Below, in pieces: positions 10,231-18,251 of a stretch of 64,000 nucleotides of DNA; position 1 is the first letter of the stretch, and each line of letters opens with the position of its first letter. This DNA is from Nodosilinea sp. FACHB-141 (GTDB lineage: Bacteria > Cyanobacteriota > Cyanobacteriia > Phormidesmidales > Phormidesmidaceae). The notes under the pieces were generated by a model, which saw nothing but the letters and a program-made list of their open reading frames with translations, ran no database searches and was not told the DNA's origin. The translations under genes were made by a program, and so were the position numbers. The stretch lies in the NCBI RefSeq assembly GCF_014696135.1, contig NZ_JACJPP010000006.1, positions 1 through 64,000 on the forward strand, written 5' to 3'.

Positions 10231-10473
10231 ATGTCTGATGAGGCACTGAATCGGCAAGAATCCCCTTTGAAGCAGATGCGGCAACGGGTTGGGTTAACCC
10301 AAGTTGAACTAGCAAGGCGAATTGGGGTATCCGACAGAGCAGTAAGAGCTTGGGAAAAAGGGGAATATCCTCCAACTCTAACAATCCCTCAGATTCGAGC
10401 ATTATGCAGGGAGTTACAAGTTCCCTTTGATGAACTACCTAGTGACTTTGGCCCTTCGGGAAATAAAGAATAA
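10231..10473 (+). CDS. XRE-family helix-turn-helix regulator
   Basis: The 80-residue protein is a single HTH_3 (Cro/CI) domain: MRQRVGLTQVELARRIGVSD is helices 1-3 and RAVRAWEKGEYPPT the recognition region, followed by IPQIRALCRELQVPFDEL. It should bind DNA as a dimer. ATG at 10231 is preferred; a start at 10192 would place coding sequence over the candidate operators. It precedes the 266-aa and DUF488 genes on the same strand by 173 bases and is the likely regulator of the module. Confidence 0.88.
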   Translation: MSDEALNRQESPLKQMRQRVGLTQVELARRIGVSDRAVRAWEKGEYPPTLTIPQIRALCRELQVPFDELPSDFGPSGNKE

Positions 10474-10646
10474 TTAAAACACTTATTTCAGTACTAGATG
10501 TAGCGTTGCTATTCAAGGAAATGATTACATCTAGCGTTCCTGAATTTCGATGTAAGCACTCAAAACACACAATTGCATTTCTTGCTGAGTGATGTACACT
10601 GTCGAATAAGAATAGTTCACAAGAACTAGTGAAGGGTTGATATCTT

Positions 10647-11447
10647 ATGGAGAGACGGAAGATATTAATTGCTACTAAAACCTACCCTTCCATTAGCAAA
10701 AAGTATAAGGAGACTGTTTGCACTGCTGGAATTCTCTTAGATAACGATGAAACTCCGGTATGTTGGATAAGAATTTATCCTGTCCGATTCCGTACATTGT
10801 CATTTGATAGGCAATATCCTCGATGGTCTATCGTTAGTGCCAAGATAGAGAGAAATGAAAAGGATTACCGAGTAGAAAGCTACAGAATAGACGATTCTTC
10901 TATTGAAGTCATCCGATCACTCGGCACCTCCAACTATTGGCAGGAGCGAAAGTCATTTGTCTTGCCATTTCAAAGCCCGTCAATTTCATCTATCAGCAAC
11001 CAAGGGAGATCTCTTGGAATTATTAAACCTCTCAAGATTGACAGCTATTTCTGTCGACCAGCATCAAGTGAATGGAGTGATAGTCAGAAAGCTGTTCTAG
11101 ATCAGGGCGACTTCTTTGAGGAAGCTAGTGATCTCGAAAAAATACCGTACCAGTTTGGCTACAAATTCACTGCACAAGATGGAACCCAACATAAATTTTC
11201 AATAAGTGACTGGGAAATTAGTCAGTTATACAGAAATTGTCGAAACTCATCTCAAAAAGCAACTCTAGCGGAGAGAGAAAAGGATGCTTTAGAAAAAGTC
11301 AGACAAAAGCTTGCTGAGAGATTCATGGATGAGGACAAAATAGATTTGTACTTTATTGTTGGAAATCTGAAGAATCATAGCAAGACATTTATGATAATCG
11401 GGCTCTTCTACCCACCTTTCAAATCTCAACTTGATCTTGGTATATAG
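10647..11447 (+). CDS. Unknown 266-aa protein of the DUF488-associated module
   Basis: I do not recognise a named domain. The N-terminus (RRKILIATKTYPSISKKYKE, then VCTAGIL and WIRIYPVRFRTL) looks like a conserved family that I have seen next to DUF488 genes, a recollection that needs checking. The middle is rich in charged residues, with YFCRP near residue 135, and the C-terminus has a KIDLYFIVGNLKNHSKTFMIIG segment, a plausible beta-strand pair. No signal peptide or membrane helix is present, so it is cytoplasmic. The gene is clearly AT-richer than its surroundings and has different codon use (many AGA, ATA codons). A GAAGGG Shine-Dalgarno lies ten bases before the ATG. The DUF488 gene follows after 46 bases. 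Confidence 0.8.
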   Translation: MERRKILIATKTYPSISKKYKETVCTAGILLDNDETPVCWIRIYPVRFRTLSFDRQYPRWSIVSAKIERNEKDYRVESYRIDDSSIEVIRSLGTSNYWQERKSFVLPFQSPSISSISNQGRSLGIIKPLKIDSYFCRPASSEWSDSQKAVLDQGDFFEEASDLEKIPYQFGYKFTAQDGTQHKFSISDWEISQLYRNCRNSSQKATLAEREKDALEKVRQKLAERFMDEDKIDLYFIVGNLKNHSKTFMIIGLFYPPFKSQLDLGI

Positions 11448-11493
11448 AGAATTTTGCCACCGTCTTGGCAAGATCTATGTAAGGGATATAGAT

Positions 11494-11922
11494 ATGAACT
11501 CATGTAGCGAAACCTTGAAATCAATACTGACGTTTGGGTACGGAAATCGAAAAGACTATAGCGTTTTTTTGGACTATTTGAAGACGTATAGTATTCAATA
11601 CGTAATTGATGTGCGTCTAAATCCTCGTGCTTGGACGAGAAAATGGTACGGCTGCGCGCTTAAAAAATTCTGTGATGAAATAGATATTGAATACATTTCA
11701 GAGACATCTTTAGGAAATACTTCGGGGAAAAAAAATTGGATCCCTCCAGATATAGCTCTGGCAGAACAGCGTCTCCTTGAGATTGCTGAAATTTTAAACA
11801 GCAAAAAGACTAGGAACATTCTTTTGCTATGTGCCGAGCTAGATTATTCACGCTGTCATCGTACAGAGGTCGCAGAAAGGCTTCAAAGTATGACTGACTT
11901 TCCAATCAAACACTTGCAATAA
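11494..11922 (+). CDS. DUF488 family protein
   Basis: The 142-residue protein shows the DUF488 pattern: the N-terminal TFGYGNRKDYSVFLDYL, the strand VIDVRLNPRAWTRKW, ISETSLGNT, and the C-terminal signature LLLCAELDYSRCHRTEVAE (Cys and Cys-His-Arg). DUF488 has no firmly established activity; the invariant Cys/His/Arg suggest catalysis or metal binding. An AAGGGA Shine-Dalgarno lies seven bases before ATG 11494. A start at 11431 would overlap the preceding gene. Both genes are AT-rich and likely cotranscribed. Confidence 0.88.
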   Translation: MNSCSETLKSILTFGYGNRKDYSVFLDYLKTYSIQYVIDVRLNPRAWTRKWYGCALKKFCDEIDIEYISETSLGNTSGKKNWIPPDIALAEQRLLEIAEILNSKKTRNILLLCAELDYSRCHRTEVAERLQSMTDFPIKHLQ

Positions 11923-11937
11923 TTTCTGTTTTTTCTC

Positions 11938-12264
11938 TTAGCTTGGCTGCTCACGCTCAAGAATACTATTGATATCCTGTGATCCATACAGAATTCGGAC
12001 GACTTCAACCGCTGTGGGCAAGTCAAAATAAAAAATCATGTATTGCCTAAACCCCTTCACATGCCATTTTCGCAAGCCCTGCAAAGAAGCACTCTGAACT
12101 GGGTAAACGACGCCAATTGCAGGCATTCTAGCTATCTGTGCGATCGTTAACCGAGCAGCATCGAAGAATTTTAACGCTGCTTCGGAGTTGCTCTGCGCAA
12201 TGTAGGTGAAGTGATCGTCAAGGTCTTGGTTTGCCCGTGGGCGAACTGTAATTTGCTTACCCAT
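11938..12264 (-). CDS. ParE/RelE-superfamily toxin
   Basis: The 108-residue protein fits ParE: VRPRANQDLDDHFTYIA near the N-terminus, then AALKFFDAARLTI, the LRKWHVKGFRQYMIFY strand pair and VEVVRILYGSQDI near the end. ParE toxins inhibit DNA gyrase, although RelE relatives cleave mRNA and the target here is inferred. ATG at 12264 lies one base after the antitoxin stop (12266), the standard tight coupling. A longer start at 12288 would overlap the antitoxin. The pair faces the DUF488 gene. Confidence 0.87.
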   Translation of the reverse strand: MGKQITVRPRANQDLDDHFTYIAQSNSEAALKFFDAARLTIAQIARMPAIGVVYPVQSASLQGLRKWHVKGFRQYMIFYFDLPTAVEVVRILYGSQDINSILEREQPS

Positions 12265-12265
12265 A

Positions 12266-12514
12266 CTACTCAGTAGGCAGTTGAGCAATTAAAGCTGAGC
12301 GCTTCCGCTCCCACCATTCATCGGTCGCTTCAATAGGCTCGCCGCTTTCTAAGCCTTCTAGCAAAAGTGCTTCAATCTTTGCCTGTTGAGATAGGCGCTC
12401 TTGGTCTCTCAAGACTAAATGCACCAAGTAATCGGTTGCTGTGTCAAAACCAGCCCGTTCAGCTTGTTGAGCGATCGCCGCTCCTACACTATCTGGCAAA
12501 GAGATATTCAACAT
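12266..12514 (-). CDS. ParD-like antitoxin
   Basis: The 82-residue protein begins MLNISLPDSVGAAIAQQAER, a ribbon-helix-helix DNA-binding motif, followed by a charged C-terminal toxin-neutralising region ending in WWERKRSALIAQL. It is upstream of and coupled to the ParE-like toxin. The family normally represses its own promoter. ATG at 12514 gives the usual antitoxin length; an alternative at 12541 adds nine residues. Confidence 0.87.
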   Translation of the reverse strand: MLNISLPDSVGAAIAQQAERAGFDTATDYLVHLVLRDQERLSQQAKIEALLLEGLESGEPIEATDEWWERKRSALIAQLPTE

Positions 12515-12597
12515 AAGGCTTGCACTCAACCAATGCCGCATTCCTTTAATATTACCGAATCCGTCGTCAGCCCAAGTCAGTGTTCTATGCTGAAACT

Positions 12598-13053
12598 ATG
12601 ACCCAAACCATTGAACTTGCTACTTTTGGGGCCGGATGCTTCTGGGGTGTAGAAGCCGCCTTTCGCAAACTCGACAGCGTAATTGCCACCTCCGTAGGCT
12701 ACATGGGCGGCCACTTCGAGAACCCCTGCTACCTAGATGTGCTCTCTCGCATCACCGGCCACGCCGAAGTCTGTCAGGTACAGTTTGACCCCGCCGAAAT
12801 TTCCTACGACGCGCTGCTCGATACCTTTTGGCGCATTCACGACCCCACCAGCCTCAATCGCCAGGGGGGCGATCGCGGCGAGCAATACCGCTCCGTGATT
12901 TTTTACCACACCCCAGAACAGGGCAAAGCCGCCCGTCAAGCCAAAAACAAACTGCAAGACTCAGGCCACTACCCCAAACCCATCGTCACCCAAATCGAAC
13001 CCGCCAGCGCCTACTGGCTCGCCTCAGAAGAGCACCAGCAATACTTTGGCTAG
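12598..13053 (+). CDS. msrA: Peptide-methionine (S)-S-oxide reductase
   Basis: The 151-residue enzyme repairs oxidised methionine. The catalytic motif [15 protein letters not shown] is at residues 13-27, followed by [41 protein letters not shown] and QYRSVIFYH. These match MsrA. ATG at 12598 leaves a short N-terminus, and the protein ends at EEHQQYFG without the extra C-terminal recycling cysteines of longer forms. It is divergent from the ParDE pair. Confidence 0.95.
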   Translation: MTQTIELATFGAGCFWGVEAAFRKLDSVIATSVGYMGGHFENPCYLDVLSRITGHAEVCQVQFDPAEISYDALLDTFWRIHDPTSLNRQGGDRGEQYRSVIFYHTPEQGKAARQAKNKLQDSGHYPKPIVTQIEPASAYWLASEEHQQYFG

Positions 13054-13065
13054 CCGTTGCTGACT

Positions 13066-13275
13066 TCAAAAGTCATCGTAGGCAGCATCTTCTGGGTTAT
13101 CCCAAATCTGAGCTAACGACGGCTCAGAGGCCTGGGCAGCGGCGGCAACTAGCTGTCTATCTGAATAGCGCTGACTGAGAAAATCAATAAAATCTTCTAT
13201 CTCAGCAATCTGCAAAGGAGAGAACTGACGAATTTTGTCGATCAGTTGCCGTTCTTGCTCAGATAACGCTTGCAT
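13066..13275 (-). CDS. Orphan antitoxin-like protein (DUF2281/VapB-type)
   Basis: The 69-residue protein has a helical N-terminal half (LIDKIRQFSPLQIAEIEDFIDFL) and the tail WDNPEDAAYDDF, a C-terminus typical of small antitoxins whose last codons normally overlap a MazF/PemK or PIN toxin gene. Here the downstream space is only 12 bases before the msrA stop on the other strand, so no toxin exists. It is either a solitary remnant or a regulator. Confidence 0.7.
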   Translation of the reverse strand: MQALSEQERQLIDKIRQFSPLQIAEIEDFIDFLSQRYSDRQLVAAAAQASEPSLAQIWDNPEDAAYDDF

Positions 13276-13337
13276 AGGCTTCCCTACAGCATTGTTTGCG
13301 GGTATGACACCAGTTTAACCCCGTATCAATCAGCGCT

Positions 13338-14297
13338 TTATCTCTGTTCAACCCAAGCAATTACCTGGTCGCCCAAGCGCACATCGTTGAGGCGATCGAT
13401 TTCGCGAATGCCGGTGGGGCTAGTGACATTGACCTCGGTGAGGTAGCCGCCGATCACATCAATGCCCACAAAGTAGAGGCCGTCGCGAATCAGCGTTGGG
13501 GCGAGCTGGCGGCAGATGTCGAGTTCGCGATCGGTGATGTCTACTTGAGCCACCCGGCCACCCACCGCCATGTTGCCGCGAAACTCGCTGCCCGTGGGGA
13601 TGCGGTTCACCGCGCCGATGGGTTCGCCGTTGAGCAAAATGATTCGCTTGTCGCCGTCTTTGGCAGCGGGCAGGTAGGTCTGCACCATCACCGGCTCTTT
13701 GCCCTGCTGGGTGCTGATTTCAACCATAGAGTTGAGGTTGCGATCGCCCGTCTGCAAAAACAAAATCCCCTCGCCAGCCTTGCCCCCCAGAGGCTTGAGC
13801 ACCGCCGAGCCCCAGCGCTCTACAGTTTCGCGAATCACCGCCTTGCTCTGAGTAACAATCGTTTCGGGAATCGCCTCGGTAAATTGCAAGGCATACATCT
13901 TTTCATTAGCGGCCCGCAGCCCCTTGGGTGAGTTGATCACGCGGGTTTTGGCCGGGTCAATGTAGTCGAGAATGTAGGTAGCGTAAAGGTAGGGCACCGT
14001 CACCGGAGGGTCAGTGCGCATAAACACCGCATCCATCTCTTCCAGCGGCAGCTGCACCGCTTCGCCCACTTCAAACCACGGGTTAGCCGCCGCCCAAAGC
14101 CCATCCACCAGATCTACAGGAACGAGCTTCACCGGCTGCATCAGCGCCAGAGCTTTGCCCGCCACCACGCTGAGGGCGTTAGCCGCTGTAATCCACACCT
14201 CGTGGCCGCGCTGCTGGGCCGCCTCCATCAGGGCAACACTGGTGTCGTGGCCGGGGTCGAGGCGGTTGATCGGGTCGATAATGAAGGCAACTTTCAC
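13338..14297 (-). CDS. gshB: Glutathione synthetase
   Basis: The 319-residue ATP-grasp enzyme joins gamma-glutamylcysteine and glycine. N-terminal FIIDPINRLDPGHDTSVALM and AVFMRTDPP, then VINSPKGLRAANEKMYAL, LKPLGGKAGEGILFL (ATP-grasp loop) and DVIGGYLTEVNVTSPTGIRE (Mg/ATP ligands) are all present. The start codon is GTG at 14297. It follows ridA by 75 bases on the same strand and is likely cotranscribed with nudix and ridA. Confidence 0.96.
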   Translation of the reverse strand: MKVAFIIDPINRLDPGHDTSVALMEAAQQRGHEVWITAANALSVVAGKALALMQPVKLVPVDLVDGLWAAANPWFEVGEAVQLPLEEMDAVFMRTDPPVTVPYLYATYILDYIDPAKTRVINSPKGLRAANEKMYALQFTEAIPETIVTQSKAVIRETVERWGSAVLKPLGGKAGEGILFLQTGDRNLNSMVEISTQQGKEPVMVQTYLPAAKDGDKRIILLNGEPIGAVNRIPTGSEFRGNMAVGGRVAQVDITDRELDICRQLAPTLIRDGLYFVGIDVIGGYLTEVNVTSPTGIREIDRLNDVRLGDQVIAWVEQR

Positions 14298-14372
14298 AGG
14301 CGATGCTCAATACTCCAAGTAGAGTTCTAGCATCCCACGCACCGGTTAAGTATGAGGCAGCGCTAAGTAGAG

Positions 14373-14762
14373 CTACAGCACCGCAATGCACTCAATCTCT
14401 ACGGCAACATCTTTGGGCAGGCGCGCCACCTCCACACAGGCCCGCGCTGGGGCATTGTCACCGCCGAAATACTTGGCGTAGATCTCATTCATAGCCCCAA
14501 AGTCGCCCATGTCTTTGAGAAACACCGAGGTTTTGACCACGTTGTCGAAGCTAGCTCCAGCTGCGGTCAAAATCGCCTCTAAGTTGCCGATCACCTGCTC
14601 GGTCTGAGCGACCACATCACCCTCACCCACCAGTTGCCCCGTGGCCGGATCAAGAGCAATTTGGCCTGAGACAAAAAGCATTTGCCCGCTGACCGCCACG
14701 GCCTGATTGTAGGGACCAACGGGGGCAGGGGCGGCGGGGGTGTTGATGATGGTGCGCTGCAT
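14373..14762 (-). CDS. ridA: RidA family reactive intermediate deaminase
   Basis: The 129-residue protein matches the YjgF/RidA fold: APAPVGPYNQAVAVSGQMLF at the start, SGQIALDPATGQL, EQVIGNLEAILTAAG, and the conserved C-terminal RACVEVARLPKDVAVEIECIAV (substrate-binding Arg). RidA hydrolyses enamine/imine intermediates made by PLP enzymes. ATG at 14762 matches the family start. The open frame runs upstream through a G-rich repeat and into the nudix gene, but that part is not coding. Confidence 0.95.
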   Translation of the reverse strand: MQRTIINTPAAPAPVGPYNQAVAVSGQMLFVSGQIALDPATGQLVGEGDVVAQTEQVIGNLEAILTAAGASFDNVVKTSVFLKDMGDFGAMNEIYAKYFGGDNAPARACVEVARLPKDVAVEIECIAVL

Positions 14763-14865
14763 TTTAGTGAAGGGGTGATGGGGTAGGGAAATTAGGGAGT
14801 AGGGGAGTGATGGGGTGGGGGAGTGAGGAAAGTGGTGGATTGGTGACTCCATCACCCCATCACCC
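14763..14865. repeat. G-rich spacer with hairpin potential between nudix and ridA
   Basis: On the plus strand the spacer carries runs such as GGGGTGATGGGGTAGGG and later CCATCACCCCATCACCC, which can pair to form a long imperfect stem. The G runs could also form a quadruplex. On the minus (transcribed) strand it lies in the leader of ridA. Similar G-rich spacers occur at 16927-17041 and 54684-54760. Confidence 0.55.
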
Positions 14866-15306
14866 TCAGTTGCTGCCAAAGCGGGGGCGCTGGCCGTAAA
14901 AGCGGTACTGCCAATAATCTCGCAAAATGCGATCGTGATCAAAGCAGAGATTTTGCGGCACTTCCCAAGGATTGACGATAGCGGCGGTTTTGGCGTCGTC
15001 ACCGGCGACGGGGTCGACAGTGGCAGTGGCCAGAAACACAACGCTGAGGGTGTGCTGGCGGGGGTCGCGATCGGGGTCAGAGTAAACCGCGAGCTGTTCG
15101 ATCAGGGTGACGGTGAGGCCGGTTTCTTCCTGAGCTTCTCGGCGGGCGGCGGTTTCGACGCTTTCGCCATAGTCAACAAAGCCGCCGGGCAGCGCCCAGC
15201 CCAGGGGCTCGTGGTGGCGCTCAATCAGCACGATGGGGCGGTGGGGATGGTGCAGCAGCTCAATAATAATGTCAACGGTAGGTGTGGGGTTGCGATAGGT
15301 AGTCAT
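14866..15306 (-). CDS. Nudix hydrolase
   Basis: The 146-residue protein has a complete Nudix box ([20 protein letters not shown] ending ETGL; G-x5-E-x7-RE-U-x-EE-x-G-U), preceded by WALPGG. It probably hydrolyses a nucleoside diphosphate derivative such as ADP-ribose; specificity is not evident. ATG at 15306 is preferred over one at 15339. It leads the run nudix-ridA-gshB on the minus strand, divergent from malQ by 109 bases. Confidence 0.9.
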   Translation of the reverse strand: MTTYRNPTPTVDIIIELLHHPHRPIVLIERHHEPLGWALPGGFVDYGESVETAARREAQEETGLTVTLIEQLAVYSDPDRDPRQHTLSVVFLATATVDPVAGDDAKTAAIVNPWEVPQNLCFDHDRILRDYWQYRFYGQRPRFGSN

Positions 15307-15415
15307 AGGGGGGACTTTATGGGAAATTTTCTGGAACAAAAATAACTCTTAGGACAGCCGACTCCTCTCCGTAGGTCATGCTAAAGTCCAACTGAAATTT
15401 AAGCCGAGCTAAGCT

Positions 15416-16927
15416 ATGCCCTTTCCCAGAGCCAGCGGCATTCTGCTGCATCCTACGTCGCTGCCCGGTCGGTTTGGTATTGGCGACCTCGGGCCTGAAG
15501 CCTACCAATTTGTAGATTTTTTGGCGTCGACTCGCCAGCAGCTCTGGCAGGTGCTGCCCCTAGGGCCAACCGGTCATGGCAACTCGCCTTACCTCTGCTA
15601 CTCAGCAATGGCGGGTAACCCGCTGCTGATTAGCCTCGAAGAGTTGTGCAATCGCTCCCTACTCTACCCCGACGAACTACACGAATTAGAGCACCTTTCT
15701 CCCCACCAGATCGACTTTGACCGGGTAATCCCAGTCAAGACGGAGCTGTTGAGACGAGCGGCCGACCGGTTTAGCGAAGTGGCTTCTGACGAAGACCGGG
15801 CCGCCCTGGCTCAGTTCAGCGAAGAGTGTCACTTTTGGGTAGATGAGTTTGCCTTTTTTATGGCGCTCAAAAATGCCCACGGCGGCGCGAGCTGGACGGA
15901 ATGGCCCAGCGACATTGCCCGCCGTGAACCCGAGGCGATGGCCGCCTGGCGAGAAAAACTAGCCGGCGATATCTTTACCCACAAGTTTTTGCAGTTTGAG
16001 TTTCACCGCCAGTGGCAGTCGCTGCGGCAGTACGCCCGCGATCGCCAGATTCAGATTATTGGCGACATCCCCATCTACGTGGCCCACGACAGCGTCGATG
16101 TGTGGGCCTATCCCGAAAACTTCATGCTCGATGAAGAAACATTGGCTCCGGCCCAGATGGCCGGGGTGCCACCCGACTATTTCAGCGAGACGGGGCAGCT
16201 CTGGGGCAACCCCACCTACAACTGGGAGGCGTTGAAAAAGAGCGGCTTTAACTGGTGGATTCAGCGCATCAACGCGCTGCTAGGCTATGTCGATATCATC
16301 CGGATCGATCACTTCCGGGGGTTGCAGGCTTTCTGGAGCGTGCCCGCCGGTGAAACCACCGCCATCAATGGCGAATGGGTTGAGGCCCCAGGTACGGAGC
16401 TGTTTGAAGCCGTGCGCCAAACCTTTGGCAAACTGCCCGTCATGGCCGAGGACCTGGGGATGATTACCCCAGAGGTCGAGGCCCTACGGGACGAGTTTGA
16501 GTTTCCGGGCATGAAGATTCTGCACTTCGCCTTTGGCGGCGGCAGTGACAACCCCTACCTGCCCTTCAATTACGTCGAAAACAGCGTGGTCTACACCGGC
16601 ACCCACGACAACGACACCACGGTAGGCTGGTTTGAAAAAATGCCCGACCACGAGCGCGATCGCCTCCAGCAATACCTCGGCTGCATCAGCCCCGAAGGCA
16701 TTCACTGGTCGCTAATTCGCCTGGCGCTGCTGTCGGTCTCCAACCAAGCGATCACTCCCCTGCAAGATGTGCTGGGCTACGGCAGCGACTGCCGCATGAA
16801 CACCCCCGGCCGATCTGACGGCAACTGGGGCTGGCGCTACGAGGCCAAGGTGCTGACAGATGAGGTTAGCGATCGCCTGCGATCGCTAACGGAGCTCTCT
16901 AACCGAGCCACAGCTTCGATGGAGTAA
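15416..16927 (+). CDS. malQ: 4-alpha-glucanotransferase (amylomaltase)
   Basis: The 503-residue GH77 enzyme transfers maltodextrin segments in glycogen metabolism. It starts RASGILLHPTSLPGRFGIGD; nucleophile Asp is in IIRIDHFRGL, acid/base Glu in MAEDLGMIT and the stabilising Asp in YTGTHDNDTT. The 250s-loop segment AGVPPDYFSETGQLWGNP is present. Full length for bacterial MalQ. It is monocistronic and convergent with the CBS gene. Confidence 0.97.
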   Translation: MPFPRASGILLHPTSLPGRFGIGDLGPEAYQFVDFLASTRQQLWQVLPLGPTGHGNSPYLCYSAMAGNPLLISLEELCNRSLLYPDELHELEHLSPHQIDFDRVIPVKTELLRRAADRFSEVASDEDRAALAQFSEECHFWVDEFAFFMALKNAHGGASWTEWPSDIARREPEAMAAWREKLAGDIFTHKFLQFEFHRQWQSLRQYARDRQIQIIGDIPIYVAHDSVDVWAYPENFMLDEETLAPAQMAGVPPDYFSETGQLWGNPTYNWEALKKSGFNWWIQRINALLGYVDIIRIDHFRGLQAFWSVPAGETTAINGEWVEAPGTELFEAVRQTFGKLPVMAEDLGMITPEVEALRDEFEFPGMKILHFAFGGGSDNPYLPFNYVENSVVYTGTHDNDTTVGWFEKMPDHERDRLQQYLGCISPEGIHWSLIRLALLSVSNQAITPLQDVLGYGSDCRMNTPGRSDGNWGWRYEAKVLTDEVSDRLRSLTELSNRATASME

Positions 16928-16947
16928 GGCTGTGGGTGGGGAGGTGA

Positions 16948-17033
16948 GGAAGATGAGGAGGTAAGAGGGTGAAGAGATCTGAAGATTTATCTAACCGATC
17001 TCTTTTCTATCTTCCCCACCTCCCTCATCTTCC
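16948..17033. terminator. Long imperfect hairpin between convergent malQ and CBS genes
   Basis: GGAAGATGAGGAGGT at 16948-16962 pairs with ACCTCCCTCATCTTCC at 17018-17033 with one bulge. An inner AAGAGATC/GATCTCTT stem tightens the loop. It fills the gap between two convergent genes and so may terminate both; there is no clear U-run. Confidence 0.55.
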
Positions 17034-17041
17034 CCATTCCC

Positions 17042-17440
17042 CTACCGACTCAACGCTGGCACTGACATACCCCGCATAAAGATATCGGTCACCGAGATCA
17101 CCCCCACCAGACGCCCGTCTTGAACCACGGGCGCGCGCTGCACGCTGATGTCAGACAACACTTGGGAAGCTTCTTGAATGGTGAGATCAGGGGCCAGAGA
17201 AATGCAGGGCTGGTGCATGATGTCTTGGACCAGTACCTTTTTAGGATCGTGGCCTCGGGTCACCACGGTATAGACAATATCGCGCTCGGTCACCATGCCA
17301 AACGGCATATCTTGAGAGCGGTGTTCGACGAGGAGCGATCGAATCTGTCGCTGCTGCATCAGCTCAATGGCATCGGCGACGGTGGCACCGCTAGCGATGG
17401 TAGTGGCGTTAGGGGTCATGATGTCGGCCACGGTCAGCAT
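17042..17440 (-). CDS. CBS-domain pair protein
   Basis: The 132-residue protein consists of two CBS motifs forming one Bateman module: VADIMTPNATTIASGATVAD with PFGMVTERDIVYTVV, and VQDIMHQPCISLAPDLTIQE with RLVGVISVTDIFMRG. Stand-alone CBS pairs bind adenine nucleotides and tune partner proteins such as thioredoxins in photosynthetic organisms. No other domain is present. Function is inferred only at family level. Confidence 0.92.
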   Translation of the reverse strand: MLTVADIMTPNATTIASGATVADAIELMQQRQIRSLLVEHRSQDMPFGMVTERDIVYTVVTRGHDPKKVLVQDIMHQPCISLAPDLTIQEASQVLSDISVQRAPVVQDGRLVGVISVTDIFMRGMSVPALSR

Positions 17441-17702
17441 AGGACTCTCCAGGAAACAATAGGGTAAGGGCTACAACCACGCATTACAGAGGCCTGCGCG
17501 CCACGGGCAGGCTTCTATCTGAACCCATAAACCGGCTGACAAGGTCCGGCCTGAAAGATCAAAAATCTGGCTGCTGGGGAAGGTCCCTCAGCGCTGCGAT
17601 TCGGTTTGCAGCAATCTCTACTATGGTGACCTCTGAAGCGGGGATCACGGGTTGTATTTGTAGCTTTTCTTTAGATTGCAGGGGCTTGGCAGTTAAAGAC
17701 TC

Positions 17703-18224
17703 TTAAAGTTTTGGCTTAAACGGCAGCGACACCCCCTGCCGCCCCCGCCGTCGGTGTAGGCAGGTTAGCGCGCCGCCAGCGATGGGCACCAGAGGCATCA
17801 GGGCAAGCCAAATGGCGGGGGGCGGCGGGTCAGGCTGAGCCACCACCAGGGGGGTAAAGGTAAACAGATTGGCGGTGAGGAGCGGCGGCGGCAGGGTAGC
17901 CGCTCGCCGTGCTGCCTTTAGGGCGAGCCAGGTTTGCGGGCCGGCGATGCCATCGACAACCAGGCCTTGCTGCGCTTGGAGCGATCGCACCGCCTCAGCG
18001 GTCTCGGTGTCGTAATAGCCATCCACTACTCCGGTAAACAGCCCTAAACTTGCCAGCTCTGTTTGAAGCTGATTGACCAGCGGGCCTCTGTCCTCGGTGC
18101 GCAGCAAGGGAGTAGCGTCGACATCCCGAATAGGCGACAGCGGCTGGGCCAAACCTGGAGTGAGGGGGGCGAGTCCTCCTAGGGCCAGCAGGCCAGCTAG
18201 CAGCAGCCGGCGGCCATGGTACAT
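17703..18224 (-). CDS. Secreted peptidoglycan-binding domain protein
   Basis: The 173-residue protein has a signal peptide ending GLAPLTPGLAQP, a PG_binding_1 domain at about residues 40-95 (VNQLQTELASLGLFTGVVDG, YYDTETAEAVRSLQAQQGL, VDGIAGPQTWLAL), a Pro-rich linker and a C-terminal membrane helix (PAIWLALMPLVPIAGGALTCL) followed by RRR. It is likely anchored in the membrane and contacts the wall. It lies seven to 30 bases downstream of the AEC transporter gene, so they may be cotranscribed. Start 18245 is an alternative. Confidence 0.82.
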   Translation of the reverse strand: MYHGRRLLLAGLLALGGLAPLTPGLAQPLSPIRDVDATPLLRTEDRGPLVNQLQTELASLGLFTGVVDGYYDTETAEAVRSLQAQQGLVVDGIAGPQTWLALKAARRAATLPPPLLTANLFTFTPLVVAQPDPPPPAIWLALMPLVPIAGGALTCLHRRRGRQGVSLPFKPKL

Positions 18225-18251
18225 TGCGATCGCTCGGGTGATCATTGGTCG

